64,000 bases of DNA from an uncultured Ruminiclostridium sp. (GCA_947627695.1 CANQXF010000006.1:83867-147866), one strand, 5' to 3'. Numbered from the stretch's first letter, positions 36,935 through 44,619 are shown. Notes: a model not told the origin generated them from the letters alone. Translations and numbers: made by a program.

Positions 36935-37138
36935 TTACTTTGCGTAAGGCATGAGAGCCTTGATCTCTTTCATATCCGCTTCGCTGGCGTAAGAGCCTGC
37001 ACGGTTGTTGCGCAGACGCTTTCTGCCCTTTTGAATGAGTCTATGACGGCGGTTGGTGGTCTGATACTTTACCTTGCCGCCTGCCGTGAACTTAAAGCGT
37101 TTCTTGGCGCCGCTGTGGGTCTTGATCTTGTTTTTCAT
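36935..37138 (-). CDS. rpmI: 50S ribosomal protein L35
   Basis: A 67-residue basic protein with NKIKTHSGAKKRFKFTAGGK and HRLIQKGRKRLRNNR typical of L35. It is the middle gene of the infC operon. Confidence 0.98.
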   Translation of the reverse strand: MKNKIKTHSGAKKRFKFTAGGKVKYQTTNRRHRLIQKGRKRLRNNRAGSYASEADMKEIKALMPYAK

Positions 37139-37215
37139 TTATATAGCCTCCGTTCCTTTATTTTACAGATTTATTGTTCATTGCCGCAGCAAAAAGCCGC
37201 TGACATTGACAGCGT

Positions 37216-37851
37216 TTATTCCTGAGTGTCTGTGATGTCGGTGTTCTCAGTGTTCTCGGTGCTTTCGTCGGGCTCGGACTTTTCGGGTTCGGGCTTTTTC
37301 TCCTGCTTCGGCTTGGGAGCTTTCTTTGCAGAAGGAGCAGCTTTCGGCTGCAACACCGCAGTAAAGTTCTTGCCCTCAAGCAAAGACGGCTTATCCGCAG
37401 CGCCGTAATCGGCGGCGGCGTCCATAAAGCGCTTCATAAGCTCCTCCCCCAGATTCATATGGGAAAGCTCTCTGTTGCGCTTGAAGCGTATCCTTATCTT
37501 TACCTTATCGCCGTTTTGCAGGAACTTTATCGCCTGAGCCACCTTGCGGTTGAAGTCGTTGGTGTCGATATTAAGGAACATACTTACTTCCTTAAGCTCA
37601 GACTGCTTCTGGTTCTTTTTCGCTTCCTTCTCACGCTTGGTCTGCTCAAAACGGTATTTTCCGTAGTCCATTATCCTGCACACGGGAGGAACCGCCTGCG
37701 GTGCGATGAGGACAAGGTCAAGATCCGCCTCCTCCGCATGCTTTAACGCCTCCTCTGAGGACATTATGCCGAGCTGTTCATTTTCAGGTCCGATAACACG
37801 GACTTCCTTTTCGTTTATCTCCTCGTTGATGAGGGGCTGTTTAGCGCTGAT
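37216..37851 (-). CDS. infC: Translation initiation factor IF-3 with ATC start
   Basis: IF-3 checks start-codon fidelity. The N-terminal domain begins SAKQPLINEEINEKEVRVIG, with PPVCRIMDYGKYRFEQTKR, and the C-terminal domain has KVKIRIRFKRNRELSH. The first ATG in frame (37764) would delete the N-terminal 29 residues. GGAAGGAG upstream points instead to the ATC codon at 37849-37851, giving 211 residues. Rare AUU/AUC starts are known for infC and let IF-3 limit its own synthesis. After the usual domain there is an unusual tail rich in Lys, Pro and Glu (about 40 residues, ending DITDTQE). Confidence 0.93.
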   Translation of the reverse strand: MSAKQPLINEEINEKEVRVIGPENEQLGIMSSEEALKHAEEADLDLVLIAPQAVPPVCRIMDYGKYRFEQTKREKEAKKNQKQSELKEVSMFLNIDTNDFNRKVAQAIKFLQNGDKVKIRIRFKRNRELSHMNLGEELMKRFMDAAADYGAADKPSLLEGKNFTAVLQPKAAPSAKKAPKPKQEKKPEPEKSEPDESTENTENTDITDTQE

Positions 37852-38027
37852 GGTCAGACACTCCTTCCGATAGTTGATAGTTTTTAGTTATTAGTAGTTA
37901 GTTTGTGGAAAATAAAAAGCACGGGAAGACGCTCCCGTGCTGAAAAATCATAGTTATAGATCTTCCGCAAAACATTGACCCTTTCGCAAAGCTGAGGGTG
38001 AGAGCAAATCTTCTTTTTGTTATGCAC
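37852..38027 (-). ncRNA. infC operon leader with attenuator (L20 leader type)
   Basis: About 176 nt between the predicted start of transcription and infC. It contains pairing segments and ends in an intrinsic terminator stem. This layout matches the Firmicutes L20 leader, in which L20 binding favours the terminator. Assignment is from position and layout, not from a structure model. Confidence 0.7.
37918..37941 (-). terminator. Attenuator stem in the infC leader
   Basis: Perfect 9-bp stem 37918-37926 with 37933-37941 and a 6-nt loop, followed on the minus strand by TTTTATTTT. It lies 67 nt before the infC start. Confidence 0.82.
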
Positions 38028-38033
38028 TTATGT

Positions 38034-38062
38034 ATTATAGCAGGTGTTATTGGGTTTGTCAA
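38034..38062 (-). promoter_or_regulatory. Consensus SigA promoter of the infC operon
   Basis: Minus strand TTGACA (38057-38062), 17-bp spacer, TATAAT (38034-38039). It is a perfect match in both boxes and lies 43 bp from a plus-strand promoter. Confidence 0.88.
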
Positions 38063-38104
38063 GGGGGAAAGGAAAATTTTTTAGGAAAAAGCTGTTTTAT
38101 TCTC

Positions 38105-38133
38105 TTGACAAAAGGGGAGAAGTCGTGTAAAAT
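38105..38133 (+). promoter_or_regulatory. Probable promoter of the tandem-hairpin RNA
   Basis: Plus strand TTGACA (38105-38110), 17-bp spacer, TAAAAT (38128-38133). No plus-strand gene follows for about 1 kb; the first downstream features are three 53-bp repeats and a terminator. Confidence 0.65.
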
Positions 38134-38165
38134 ATGACCGTCAGATGTTGGATCGCTCATTGTAG

Positions 38166-38320
38166 TGGCGTTTCGCTGCCGTCCGTTTAATCACAATGGG
38201 AAATGCGGCCTGTTTTATTGGCGTTTCACTGCCGTCCGCTTATCCACAACGGGGAATGCGACCTGTTTTATTGGCGTTTCGCTGCCGTCCGTTTATCCAC
38301 AACGGGAAAGGCGACCTGTA
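38166..38320 (+). repeat. Three 53-bp tandem repeats
   Basis: Three near-identical units, each starting TGGCGTTTC, with exact 53-bp period. The third is slightly shorter, ending in GGCGACCTG. No spacers separate the units. Confidence 0.92.
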
Positions 38321-38367
38321 AAAGCGATCATATTTTAAAAAATCTATCCCGCCTCAAGCGGGAGCTT

Positions 38368-38397
38368 AAGGGCTGTTGAAACAGTCCTTATTTTTTT
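38368..38397 (+). terminator. Terminator of the tandem-hairpin RNA
   Basis: Nine-base arms 38368-38376 and 38381-38389 with one G-T pair, followed by ATTTTTTT (38390-38397) on the plus strand. The minus strand has no T-run after the stem, so it serves plus-strand transcription. Confidence 0.78.
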
Positions 38398-38419
38398 AAG
38401 TCACTGCTTTCTTTATTTG

Positions 38420-39052
38420 TCATATCCACCCTTTTAATTCCTCTAAAAACTCTTTGTAATCATCATCAGACCAATAGAAAGTCAGTTCTTCCTCCGAATA
38501 GTCGTCAGGCTTATCGCGCATAAAGCCGCTGTCAACGTCATATCCGAATTTTTGCAGCACTGCCTGTGCAAACTCCCTGAAAAACATTCCTATTCCCGTA
38601 ATTATGTTGCCGTCCTCTACTACTCCCTTATGCACAAAGTTATCTTTTTCAATGAATTCAAAAGTATCTGCCATTTGCATAAAATAGCCTGCCGTAAATT
38701 TTTTGCCGTTTAATATCCCTGCTTTTGACAGCAGGACGGGAGATGATGAGATAGCCGCAAAAACAACGTCCGAATTTTCACCGCTTTTCAGAAAATCGAT
38801 CAGCTTTTCATCAAATAATGCAGGCAGCGGATTTACGGTGCCGGGCAAGATCACGCAGGAATAATCGGTTATTTTTACTTCTTCTGTTGTTTTTGTGGGG
38901 AAAACACGCAGTCCTTCTTCGCTTGAATACTCTTTATTATCGGTTGCAATAAAGTCTATCTTCTCTCCGAACCAGACTGACAGCGCAGATGTAAGGCAGG
39001 TTATTTCCTGCAAGGAAAAATCAGGATACAATAAAACTGCAAATTTTCTCAT
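38420..39052 (-). CDS. DJ-1/PfpI family protein lacking the nucleophilic Cys
   Basis: A 210-residue class I glutamine amidotransferase-like protein. It begins KFAVLLYPDFSLQEI and has the acidic strand end and a nucleophile-elbow region reading AAISSSPVLLSKAGILNGKKFTAG. DJ-1 family members carry Cys in AICAGP/AICSSP at this point; here it is Ser102. Catalytic glyoxalase or protease-like activity is therefore doubtful. It has its own perfect promoter, divergent from the acetyltransferase gene. The C-terminal 40 residues are acidic (SEEELTFYWSDDDYKEF). Confidence 0.82.
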   Translation of the reverse strand: MRKFAVLLYPDFSLQEITCLTSALSVWFGEKIDFIATDNKEYSSEEGLRVFPTKTTEEVKITDYSCVILPGTVNPLPALFDEKLIDFLKSGENSDVVFAAISSSPVLLSKAGILNGKKFTAGYFMQMADTFEFIEKDNFVHKGVVEDGNIITGIGMFFREFAQAVLQKFGYDVDSGFMRDKPDDYSEEELTFYWSDDDYKEFLEELKGWI

Positions 39053-39091
39053 TATGTTTACCTCCTTTAGAAGAAGCGTTTATTGCTTTAA

Positions 39092-39120
39092 ATTATACTT
39101 TGTTGCTTTCGTCTTGTCAA
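39092..39120 (-). promoter_or_regulatory. Consensus promoter of the DJ-1-like gene
   Basis: Minus strand TTGACA (39115-39120), 17-bp spacer, TATAAT (39092-39097). Its -35 overlaps the -35 of the divergent plus-strand promoter by five bases. Confidence 0.85.
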
Positions 39121-39142
39121 TATTCTTAAAATATGCTACAAT
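39114..39142 (+). promoter_or_regulatory. Promoter of the acetyltransferase gene
   Basis: TTGTCA (39114-39119), 17-bp spacer, TACAAT (39137-39142). It lies 30 bp before the start codon and shares -35 bases with the minus-strand promoter. Confidence 0.75.
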
Positions 39143-39171
39143 ATACCCAAAAACAACAGGAGGAAACCACA

Positions 39172-39783
39172 ATGTCCCTTGAAGAAATATACGCAAAAAT
39201 GCACGGGGAAAAGCTGTATCTCCCCAACGAGCCTAAACTTGCGGAGGAGCAGTTGAAGTGCCTCGACCGACTTTACGATTTCAATATGACCCGCCCCACC
39301 GAGCAGGAAAAGCGGGCGGAAATGCTGAAAACAATGTTCGCTGAGATAGGGGAGAACTGCTACATCGAGCCGCCGCTTCACGCCAATTTCGGCGGGAAAT
39401 TCGTACATTTCGGCAATAACATCTACGCAAATTTCAACCTGACACTTGTGGACGACACACATATTTATGTTGGCGATTACACGATGTTCGGACCAAATGT
39501 CATTCTCGCCACAGCGGGACACCCCGTTCTGCCCAAACTCCGTGAGCAGGTCTACCAGTTCAATTCCCCCATTCATATAGGAAGAAACTGCTGGCTTGGC
39601 GCAGGCGTCATCGTCCTGCCGGGCGTTTCCATAGGCGACAACTCCGTTATCGGCGCAGGGAGCGTTGTGACAAAGGACGTTCCCGCCAACGTGATAGCGG
39701 TGGGCGACCCTTGCAGGGTCCTCCGTGAGATAGGCGAAAAGGACAGGGAAGTGTATTTTAGGGATTTGAGGATAGACGTGTGA
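39172..39783 (+). CDS. Maltose/galactoside O-acetyltransferase-like protein
   Basis: Left-handed beta-helix acetyltransferase of the LacA/Maa group, 203 residues. The Mac domain at the N-terminus (EEIYAKMHGEKLYLPNEPKL) is followed by hexapeptide repeats (GDYTMFGPNVILATAGHP with the catalytic His, then NCWLGAGVIVLPGVSIGDNS and VIGAGSVVTKDVP). Acetyl-CoA is the donor; the acceptor sugar is uncertain. ATG 39172 follows AGGAGGA. Transcribed alone. Confidence 0.92.
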   Translation: MSLEEIYAKMHGEKLYLPNEPKLAEEQLKCLDRLYDFNMTRPTEQEKRAEMLKTMFAEIGENCYIEPPLHANFGGKFVHFGNNIYANFNLTLVDDTHIYVGDYTMFGPNVILATAGHPVLPKLREQVYQFNSPIHIGRNCWLGAGVIVLPGVSIGDNSVIGAGSVVTKDVPANVIAVGDPCRVLREIGEKDREVYFRDLRIDV

Positions 39784-39795
39784 AAGTCCTATAAT

Positions 39796-40446
39796 TCACA
39801 CTACCCGCCCGTCGGAAATCCTTATCGTTCTTCCGCATTTTGCGGCAATTTCGGGATTGTGGGTAACGATAAGTATAGTTTTCCCCTGCTCACGGTTCAT
39901 TCTGAGGAGCATTTCCATTACCTCGTCGCCCGATTTTTCGTCAAGGTTTCCCGTCGGCTCGTCGCAGAGGAGGACGTCGGGATCGTTTATCAAAGCCCTC
40001 GCTATGGCGGCACGCTGCTGCTGTCCGCCTGAAAGCTGGGAGGGATAGTGATTTATTCGGTCGGAAATTCCAAGGCTGTCTATCAGCCTTTGGTAATTTT
40101 CGGCCTTTTTGTTTGCAAGGCGTGCGGGAAGAAGTATATTTTCCGCCGCCGTAAGCTCAGGGAGCAGGTCAAAAAACTGAAATACAAATCCTATGCGGTT
40201 AAGACGGAAGTCGGCGGAATCGGAGTCGCTCAGAGCAGTTATCTCGGTATCGTCATAGAATATTTTCCCCTCGTCGGCGGCGTCAAGACGTCCCAAAAGG
40301 TTCAGCAGGGTGGATTTTCCGCTGCCCGATTTTCCGATGATAGCCACCGTTTCTCCGTTTTCTATCCTGATATTTGCGTCCTTCAGGGCGGAAACTCTGC
40401 CCTCGCCCGTTCCGTATACCTTTGAGAGATTTTCCGTTCTTATCAT
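39796..40446 (-). CDS. ABC transporter ATPase, MacB/LolD-like
   Basis: A 216-residue ATPase with Walker A GKSGSGKST, Q-loop FVFQFFDLLP, signature LSGGQQQRAAIARAL and Walker B VLLCDEPTGNLD. The sequence around the Q-loop fits the MacB/LolD/FtsE type that pairs with FtsX-domain permeases. Its start overlaps the end of the permease gene by 4 nt. It and the permease probably form an exporter or mechanotransmission pair for cell-surface stress or peptides. Confidence 0.93.
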   Translation of the reverse strand: MIRTENLSKVYGTGEGRVSALKDANIRIENGETVAIIGKSGSGKSTLLNLLGRLDAADEGKIFYDDTEITALSDSDSADFRLNRIGFVFQFFDLLPELTAAENILLPARLANKKAENYQRLIDSLGISDRINHYPSQLSGGQQQRAAIARALINDPDVLLCDEPTGNLDEKSGDEVMEMLLRMNREQGKTILIVTHNPEIAAKCGRTIRISDGRVV

Positions 40447-43247
40447 TGTCTTGTCCTCCCCTCGCTCAAGTCGGATGAAATGCCTGATTTGAATTTTTTC
40501 AGCGCCCTCACCGTAAGCAAAATCGTTATTCCGCTTATCACGACGAACAGTATCGCCGCAGGTATCTCAGGCTCCACCTGCCACCAGTTGCGGTACAGGA
40601 AAAATGTGTTGATTATCTCCTTTTGGTGAGCAAAGTGACTTTCTTCAAGCGTCACGCCGTCAGGCAGCGCCTCCTCCGAGAGCCGCAGACCCACATACGC
40701 CGCCCTCTGGAGCAGCTTTAAAACAGCATATGCCGAAACTGACGCTATCAGCGGTATTTTCAGGCTGTGGGAAAGCAGTCTTTTGCGTATTCGCGCCTTT
40801 GACGTTCCCACCGCGCGAAGTACTGATATCTGATAGGATTTAAGGCGTATTTTCATTCCTATACCGTTGAAATATGCGGCAAAGCCCAGAACAGACATAA
40901 TTATCAGCAAAAGCACCGCCGTGCCGTACTGCGACGCCTTGTTCATAAGCTCCTCCCTTTGCAGTGTTTCAAGAGAGGTCATAGACATTTGCGCCTGCGT
41001 CGGTATCAGTGAGCCGTCTATCGGCTCAAAGCAGTATATCTGCGTATAGGACGCATTTGTTATCCCCATAGCCTTAGCGCCTGTGGCGGTGGTGAGAAAA
41101 TTGTAGGAGGTTCCCCAGGTATCACTGTTCCTTACTGCGCTCCTCAGCACGGGAGAAAGGGAATTGTCGGGCGTAGCCTGCGGCAGACAAATCACTGCCC
41201 CTATCTTCACGTCTGCTCTTTCAAGCTCGCTTATACCGTATGGGTTTTCATCGGAAAAGCAGACTGTGCCGAGGCTCACCGTTTCTCCCGCCGTAAAGGG
41301 GGGATTTTTGCTTTCGGTCACTAACAGCAGTTCTTCGCCGCTGTTCAGCTTGTCAAGATCGATTTTCCCCTGAATAACGTAATTGCCGAGGGAAAGTATA
41401 TCCTTTCCTTCCGCCAGCCGTGTTACTGACTGATAAAGCTTTTTTGAGCCTATCTGCCCCTCGTCGAAGAAATCCTTGTATTTGTCGGCGGAAAAGCTGA
41501 TTATCATATCCTTTGCGCCTTGGTCAAGGGTTATCATATTCTCATATTCGTTTTCCCCGCTGTCGGAGATGATAAACTGATTGTTCACTGCGCCTGCAAG
41601 GATAACGTTCTGGGGCAGCTTTTCTGCGGCGGTATCGTCTATTCCTGCGGAATAACTGCTCTGCGCCATAACGAATTTTCCCGTATCTCCCGTCCCTATG
41701 TTGTTAAGAGTGGGAGCAGCGCTTTCATAATACTCCGCAATGCCGTATTCCTCCATATCGAAACCGCCTGCGTAAAAGCTTAGCGGCATATAAACGTCGC
41801 CTGTCGTACCGAACAGGTCAAATCCGCCGTTAGAATCCTCCTGAACGGTTTTTCCGCTGTCTGTATAAAACATATATCCCATTATCACGCTGAAGCAGAT
41901 AAGCGTCAGTGCGGCAGTCTGAACGACGGAAATTCCTTTGGTGCTGAATATCCTGCTCATACAGCGTGACAGCGAGCGTGGCTTTTTGTCCTTACGGGGA
42001 GAGCTTTTCCTCGTTCCCGACGTGAGGACTGTGATGATATAGGCTGTGACCATTACCGAAACAGAAAAGATGACGGCTGTAAAAAACGGGTCGGTGGTAA
42101 ACTTCAGGACGGTGGCGTCAGGTGTAAAGGCGCTGTACGCCTTTACTCCAAGCACAGCGGCCTTGAAAGCGTAAACCGCCTGATATACCAAGGCGCCCGC
42201 CAGCATACCTGCCGCAGTCTGTATAAGTGTGAACGCTCCGCATTCGAGGGCGTACATTCCCGCAATACGCTTTCGGCTCATTCCTATGCGCTTGAGTATC
42301 TCTATCCTGTTCCTGCGCTGTGTGAATATCCCCCGCAAAACCGAAAATACCGATAAAACGGAGATAGCCGCACCTATTGCGGTCATATACAGGAGGAAGG
42401 TTGTCTTATAGCTGTTTATTCCCTCCAGCGAGCCGAAAGCGTCGGCTGTCAGACCGTACATTTCAAGGCTGTATTCGTAAGGTCCCGTTATCCAGATGGG
42501 AGGCTCGTCACCGTATTTTTCATAGGCATAGCCTCGGAAAGCGTCGTATATGCCGCTGTATTCCTGTAATATCCTTTGGTAATACGTATCCCGTGTATCG
42601 TACACGTCCCCCAGCATATCTATTTTGTAAACAGGTTCAATGTCGCTTGCTCCGACGTATATCAAGGGCACGCAAAGGTGTTCGCCGCTTATCTCTGAGC
42701 TTTCTGCGGAGCCTTCAAAGAAAGGTGAGCCTTCCCTTTTCCTGCCAAAGTCCTCGTCTATTATCCCCACCAAGGTGTAGGTATTGCCGTTCAGCGTTAT
42801 CTCGCCGCCAACCTTTCCTACCCAGTGCATAAGGTCAAGAGCAGTCCTTTCCACTGCCGCCTCGTTTTCCGCCTGAGGCAGCCTGCCGCTTTCCATTTCT
42901 ATATGGAGCAGGTCGGTATTGCCCTGCGCAGTGCAGTACCATAAATTTAAATAAGGCTCACCCACGGTGTCTATGACGTTAAGCGTGCAGCGGGGATATT
43001 CCTTCTTGTCAAGCTGTTCCTCAACACGCTCAAAAAGCTCCTCCTCACCGTTGTAGTACGCCATTACTATGTGAGCCGCACTGTGCTTGTCATACACCTC
43101 GTCCAGCCCGCCTGCAAAATCCTCGCGGATAACCAGCAGCATAATAATGATTATCGCCGCCATCAGCATACCTGACAGTATGAGGGAAAAAGCGTTTTTC
43201 CTGTGCTTGCGCCAGTATTTTGAAATAATGTAAAGTGAGGTCTTCAT
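40443..43247 (-). CDS. FtsX-domain ABC permease
   Basis: A 934-residue permease with an N-terminal membrane helix (about 18-40), a large extracellular domain, a three-helix FtsX block about 280-410, a second external domain about 455-770 and a final FtsX block about 770-920. This double-FtsX form is common in Clostridia antimicrobial-peptide or MacB-like systems. The cargo is not known. It lies directly after the Rrf2 regulator gene on the same strand, so it probably shares its promoter. Confidence 0.9.
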   Translation of the reverse strand: MKTSLYIISKYWRKHRKNAFSLILSGMLMAAIIIIMLLVIREDFAGGLDEVYDKHSAAHIVMAYYNGEEELFERVEEQLDKKEYPRCTLNVIDTVGEPYLNLWYCTAQGNTDLLHIEMESGRLPQAENEAAVERTALDLMHWVGKVGGEITLNGNTYTLVGIIDEDFGRKREGSPFFEGSAESSEISGEHLCVPLIYVGASDIEPVYKIDMLGDVYDTRDTYYQRILQEYSGIYDAFRGYAYEKYGDEPPIWITGPYEYSLEMYGLTADAFGSLEGINSYKTTFLLYMTAIGAAISVLSVFSVLRGIFTQRRNRIEILKRIGMSRKRIAGMYALECGAFTLIQTAAGMLAGALVYQAVYAFKAAVLGVKAYSAFTPDATVLKFTTDPFFTAVIFSVSVMVTAYIITVLTSGTRKSSPRKDKKPRSLSRCMSRIFSTKGISVVQTAALTLICFSVIMGYMFYTDSGKTVQEDSNGGFDLFGTTGDVYMPLSFYAGGFDMEEYGIAEYYESAAPTLNNIGTGDTGKFVMAQSSYSAGIDDTAAEKLPQNVILAGAVNNQFIISDSGENEYENMITLDQGAKDMIISFSADKYKDFFDEGQIGSKKLYQSVTRLAEGKDILSLGNYVIQGKIDLDKLNSGEELLLVTESKNPPFTAGETVSLGTVCFSDENPYGISELERADVKIGAVICLPQATPDNSLSPVLRSAVRNSDTWGTSYNFLTTATGAKAMGITNASYTQIYCFEPIDGSLIPTQAQMSMTSLETLQREELMNKASQYGTAVLLLIIMSVLGFAAYFNGIGMKIRLKSYQISVLRAVGTSKARIRKRLLSHSLKIPLIASVSAYAVLKLLQRAAYVGLRLSEEALPDGVTLEESHFAHQKEIINTFFLYRNWWQVEPEIPAAILFVVISGITILLTVRALKKFKSGISSDLSEGRTRQ

Positions 43248-43282
43248 AATACACCTTCTTTCACAACGTCAGTGCAGAAAAT

Positions 43283-43705
43283 TCACATTTTCTCATTTGC
43301 CTCCCGAAGCAGACGGCTCAGGGTGATGTCCTTCATTTCCCCCTCCATAGCGGACTGTATCGTTTCTATCTTATCGTCCATGACGGAATGTATGGTCCTC
43401 CCTATGGGACATTCGGGGTTGGGATTTTCGTGGAAGTGAAAAAGCGATTCTTCCTTTTCCACCGCCTTGAAAACGTCCAGCAAGGTTATCTCCTCCGACG
43501 GCTTTGCAAGAAAAGCTCCGCCCACGCCGGGCTTTATCTCAACTATCTTTGCGGAGGAAAGGGAACCGAGAATATTCCTGACTATAACGGGATTAACATT
43601 TATGCTTCCCGCAAGAAAATTTGACGTAACCTTATGTTCGTCCTGAAACATGGCAATACAAAGCAAAATGTGCGTCGCAATGGTAAATCTGGAAGAAAAC
43701 TGCAA
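43283..43705 (-). CDS. Rrf2 family transcriptional regulator
   Basis: A 140-residue winged-helix regulator, N-terminal RFTIATHILLCIAMF and the recognition helix SINVNPVIVRNILGSLSSA, with PGVGGAFLAKPSEEITLLDVF behind it. Only one Cys is present, so it does not carry an IscR-type iron-sulfur cluster; it is closer to the YwnA subgroup. It heads the ABC transporter operon and is divergent from the cupin gene. Three TTGTAA-type palindromes in the shared intergenic region are likely its sites. Confidence 0.92.
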   Translation of the reverse strand: MQFSSRFTIATHILLCIAMFQDEHKVTSNFLAGSINVNPVIVRNILGSLSSAKIVEIKPGVGGAFLAKPSEEITLLDVFKAVEKEESLFHFHENPNPECPIGRTIHSVMDDKIETIQSAMEGEMKDITLSRLLREANEKM

Positions 43706-43732
43706 ACAAACACCTCCATTCTCAATAATAAT

Positions 43733-43761
43733 ATTGTAGCATTTTTTCGTTGTAATGTCAA
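43733..43761 (-). promoter_or_regulatory. Promoter of the Rrf2-ABC operon
   Basis: Minus strand TTGACA (43756-43761), 17-bp spacer, TACAAT (43733-43738). The first operator palindrome (43750-43770) covers the -35. Confidence 0.82.
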
Positions 43762-43873
43762 CAGTTACAATATCTCAGCCGAAATTTTGTGTAATCATAC
43801 AAATCGTTGTTGTAAGTGTTGACATTACAGCCATTATTTGCTATAATATGGTTGTAACAAGAGAAGTTACAAC
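43750..43873. promoter_or_regulatory. Three Rrf2-type operator palindromes
   Basis: Operator 1 at 43750-43770 (TTGTAA, 9 nt, TTACAA), operator 2 at 43810-43830 (TTGTAA, 9 nt, TTACAG) and operator 3 at 43851-43873 (GTTGTAAC, 7 nt, GTTACAAC). Operator 1 covers the regulator's -35. Operator 2 covers the -35 of the cupin promoter. Operator 3 lies just after its -10. The placement is as expected for repression of both directions. Confidence 0.72.
43819..43847 (+). promoter_or_regulatory. Consensus promoter of the cupin gene
   Basis: TTGACA (43819-43824), 17-bp spacer, TATAAT (43842-43847), both perfect. It is enclosed by operators 2 and 3. Confidence 0.85.
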
Positions 43874-43896
43874 TACACATATCGGAGGATAACGTT

Positions 43897-44253
43897 ATGA
43901 GCAATTACAACAAAATAAGCGTCGGACAGGACGCAAGAACAGAGCTGCACGACAAGCTGTCGCTCACAGGTGCGGAGATAAGCGTGAACAATCTTCCCGC
44001 AGGCGCAGGCGTGCCTTTCGTACATTCCCATAAGCAGAACGAGGAGATATACGCCATTCTCTCAGGCAAGGGCAAGGCCGTCATCGACGGAGAAACGGTG
44101 GAGCTGAAGGCAGGGGATTGGGTAAGGATATCTCCTGAAGCAAAAAGGCAGTTTTCCGCGGCGGAGGATTCAGCTATCAGCTATATCTGCATACAGGTAA
44201 AAAGCGGTTCGCTTGGCGCATACACCACTGAAGATGCGGAAATTCACGGGTAA
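43897..44253 (+). CDS. Small cupin-domain protein
   Basis: A 118-residue single cupin. Motif 1 has PFVHSHKQNEEIYAILSGKG with His, His and Glu metal ligands, and motif 2 has LKAGDWVRISPEAKRQF. Such small cupins often act in carbohydrate or quinone handling, or as dioxygenase-like sensors; no substrate can be named. It is divergent from the Rrf2 gene with shared operators, so it is probably the regulator's other target. CGGAGGA precedes the start. Confidence 0.9.
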   Translation: MSNYNKISVGQDARTELHDKLSLTGAEISVNNLPAGAGVPFVHSHKQNEEIYAILSGKGKAVIDGETVELKAGDWVRISPEAKRQFSAAEDSAISYICIQVKSGSLGAYTTEDAEIHG

Positions 44254-44286
44254 AACTTGAAACTGCGTATTATTTTTATAAACACA

Positions 44287-44310
44287 AAATCCCCTCATAC
44301 GAGGGGATTT
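44287..44310 (+). terminator. Terminator after the cupin gene
   Basis: Perfect 10-bp stem 44287-44296 with 44301-44310, 4-nt loop, followed by TTT on the plus strand. Confidence 0.82.
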
Positions 44311-44359
44311 TTTCATAAAGTTGTTTTTGCACAAAAGGTTTTTGGGTAGCAGATATGAA

Positions 44360-44388
44360 AACACGCTCCCGTATTTTGGGAGCGTGTT
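44360..44388 (-). terminator. Terminator of the tRNA cluster
   Basis: Perfect 11-bp stem 44360-44370 with 44378-44388, followed on the minus strand by TTTCAT. It lies about 20 nt after the end of tRNA-Gly(CCC). Confidence 0.75.
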
Positions 44389-44407
44389 GGGTGCAGCGTC
44401 ACGCTGC

Positions 44408-44483
44408 TGGAGCGGATTACGGGACTCGAACCCGCCACATTCACCTTGGGAAGGTGACGCTCTACCGGATGAGCTAAATCCGC
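44408..44483 (-). tRNA. tRNA-Gly (anticodon CCC)
   Basis: A 76-nt cloverleaf on the minus strand, beginning GCGGATTTAGCTC and ending with an encoded CCA. The anticodon loop TTCCCAA reads CCC. It is a near copy of the neighbouring tRNA-Gly(GCC), differing mainly in the anticodon and T arms. A perfect 15-base palindrome (GCAGCGT, C, ACGCTGC) abuts the CCA end. Confidence 0.95.
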
Positions 44484-44590
44484 AGATAGTTTTTAGAGAT
44501 TAGTTGTTAGTAGTTAGTTGAGGGGTTTTTCCTACGACGTGCTTTTTCTAAGGTCAATTTTCATAAAAGGTTTTTGGGTGGTAAAGTAAA

Positions 44591-44619
44591 AATGCGCTGC
44601 CGTTAATTTGGAGCGCATT
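44591..44619 (-). terminator. Terminator-like stem after tRNA-Gly(GCC)
   Basis: Eight-base arms 44591-44598 and 44612-44619, then a minus-strand T-rich run. It implies partial termination before the final Gly tRNA gene. Confidence 0.6.

Larger units (their letters stand above)
38140..38397 (+). ncRNA. Putative small RNA of three tandem hairpin units
   Basis: A promoter (38105-38133), three 53-bp repeats (38166-38218, 38219-38271, 38272-38320), a small hairpin (TCCCGC/GCGGGA) and a plus-strand terminator form a complete transcription unit of about 260 nt. Each unit can fold as a nested hairpin: GCGTTTC with GAAATGC outside and CCGT with ACGG inside. Differences between units 1 and 2 mostly keep pairing (ATGG and GGAATGC through wobbles). 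There is no reading frame of note. I recognise no known RNA family. Expression is inferred only. Confidence 0.55.

Noticed and set aside
37852..38030. T-box riboswitch before infC
   Set aside because: No T-box consensus or specifier loop is visible; position and attenuator fit the ribosomal-protein leader better.
38166..38320. CRISPR array
   Set aside because: The 53-bp units are directly adjacent with no spacers, and there are no cas genes in the window.
38105..38397. Type III toxin-antitoxin (ToxI-like repeats)
   Set aside because: The layout of promoter, repeats and terminator fits, but no toxin gene follows on the plus strand; the next gene is on the minus strand and is DJ-1-like.
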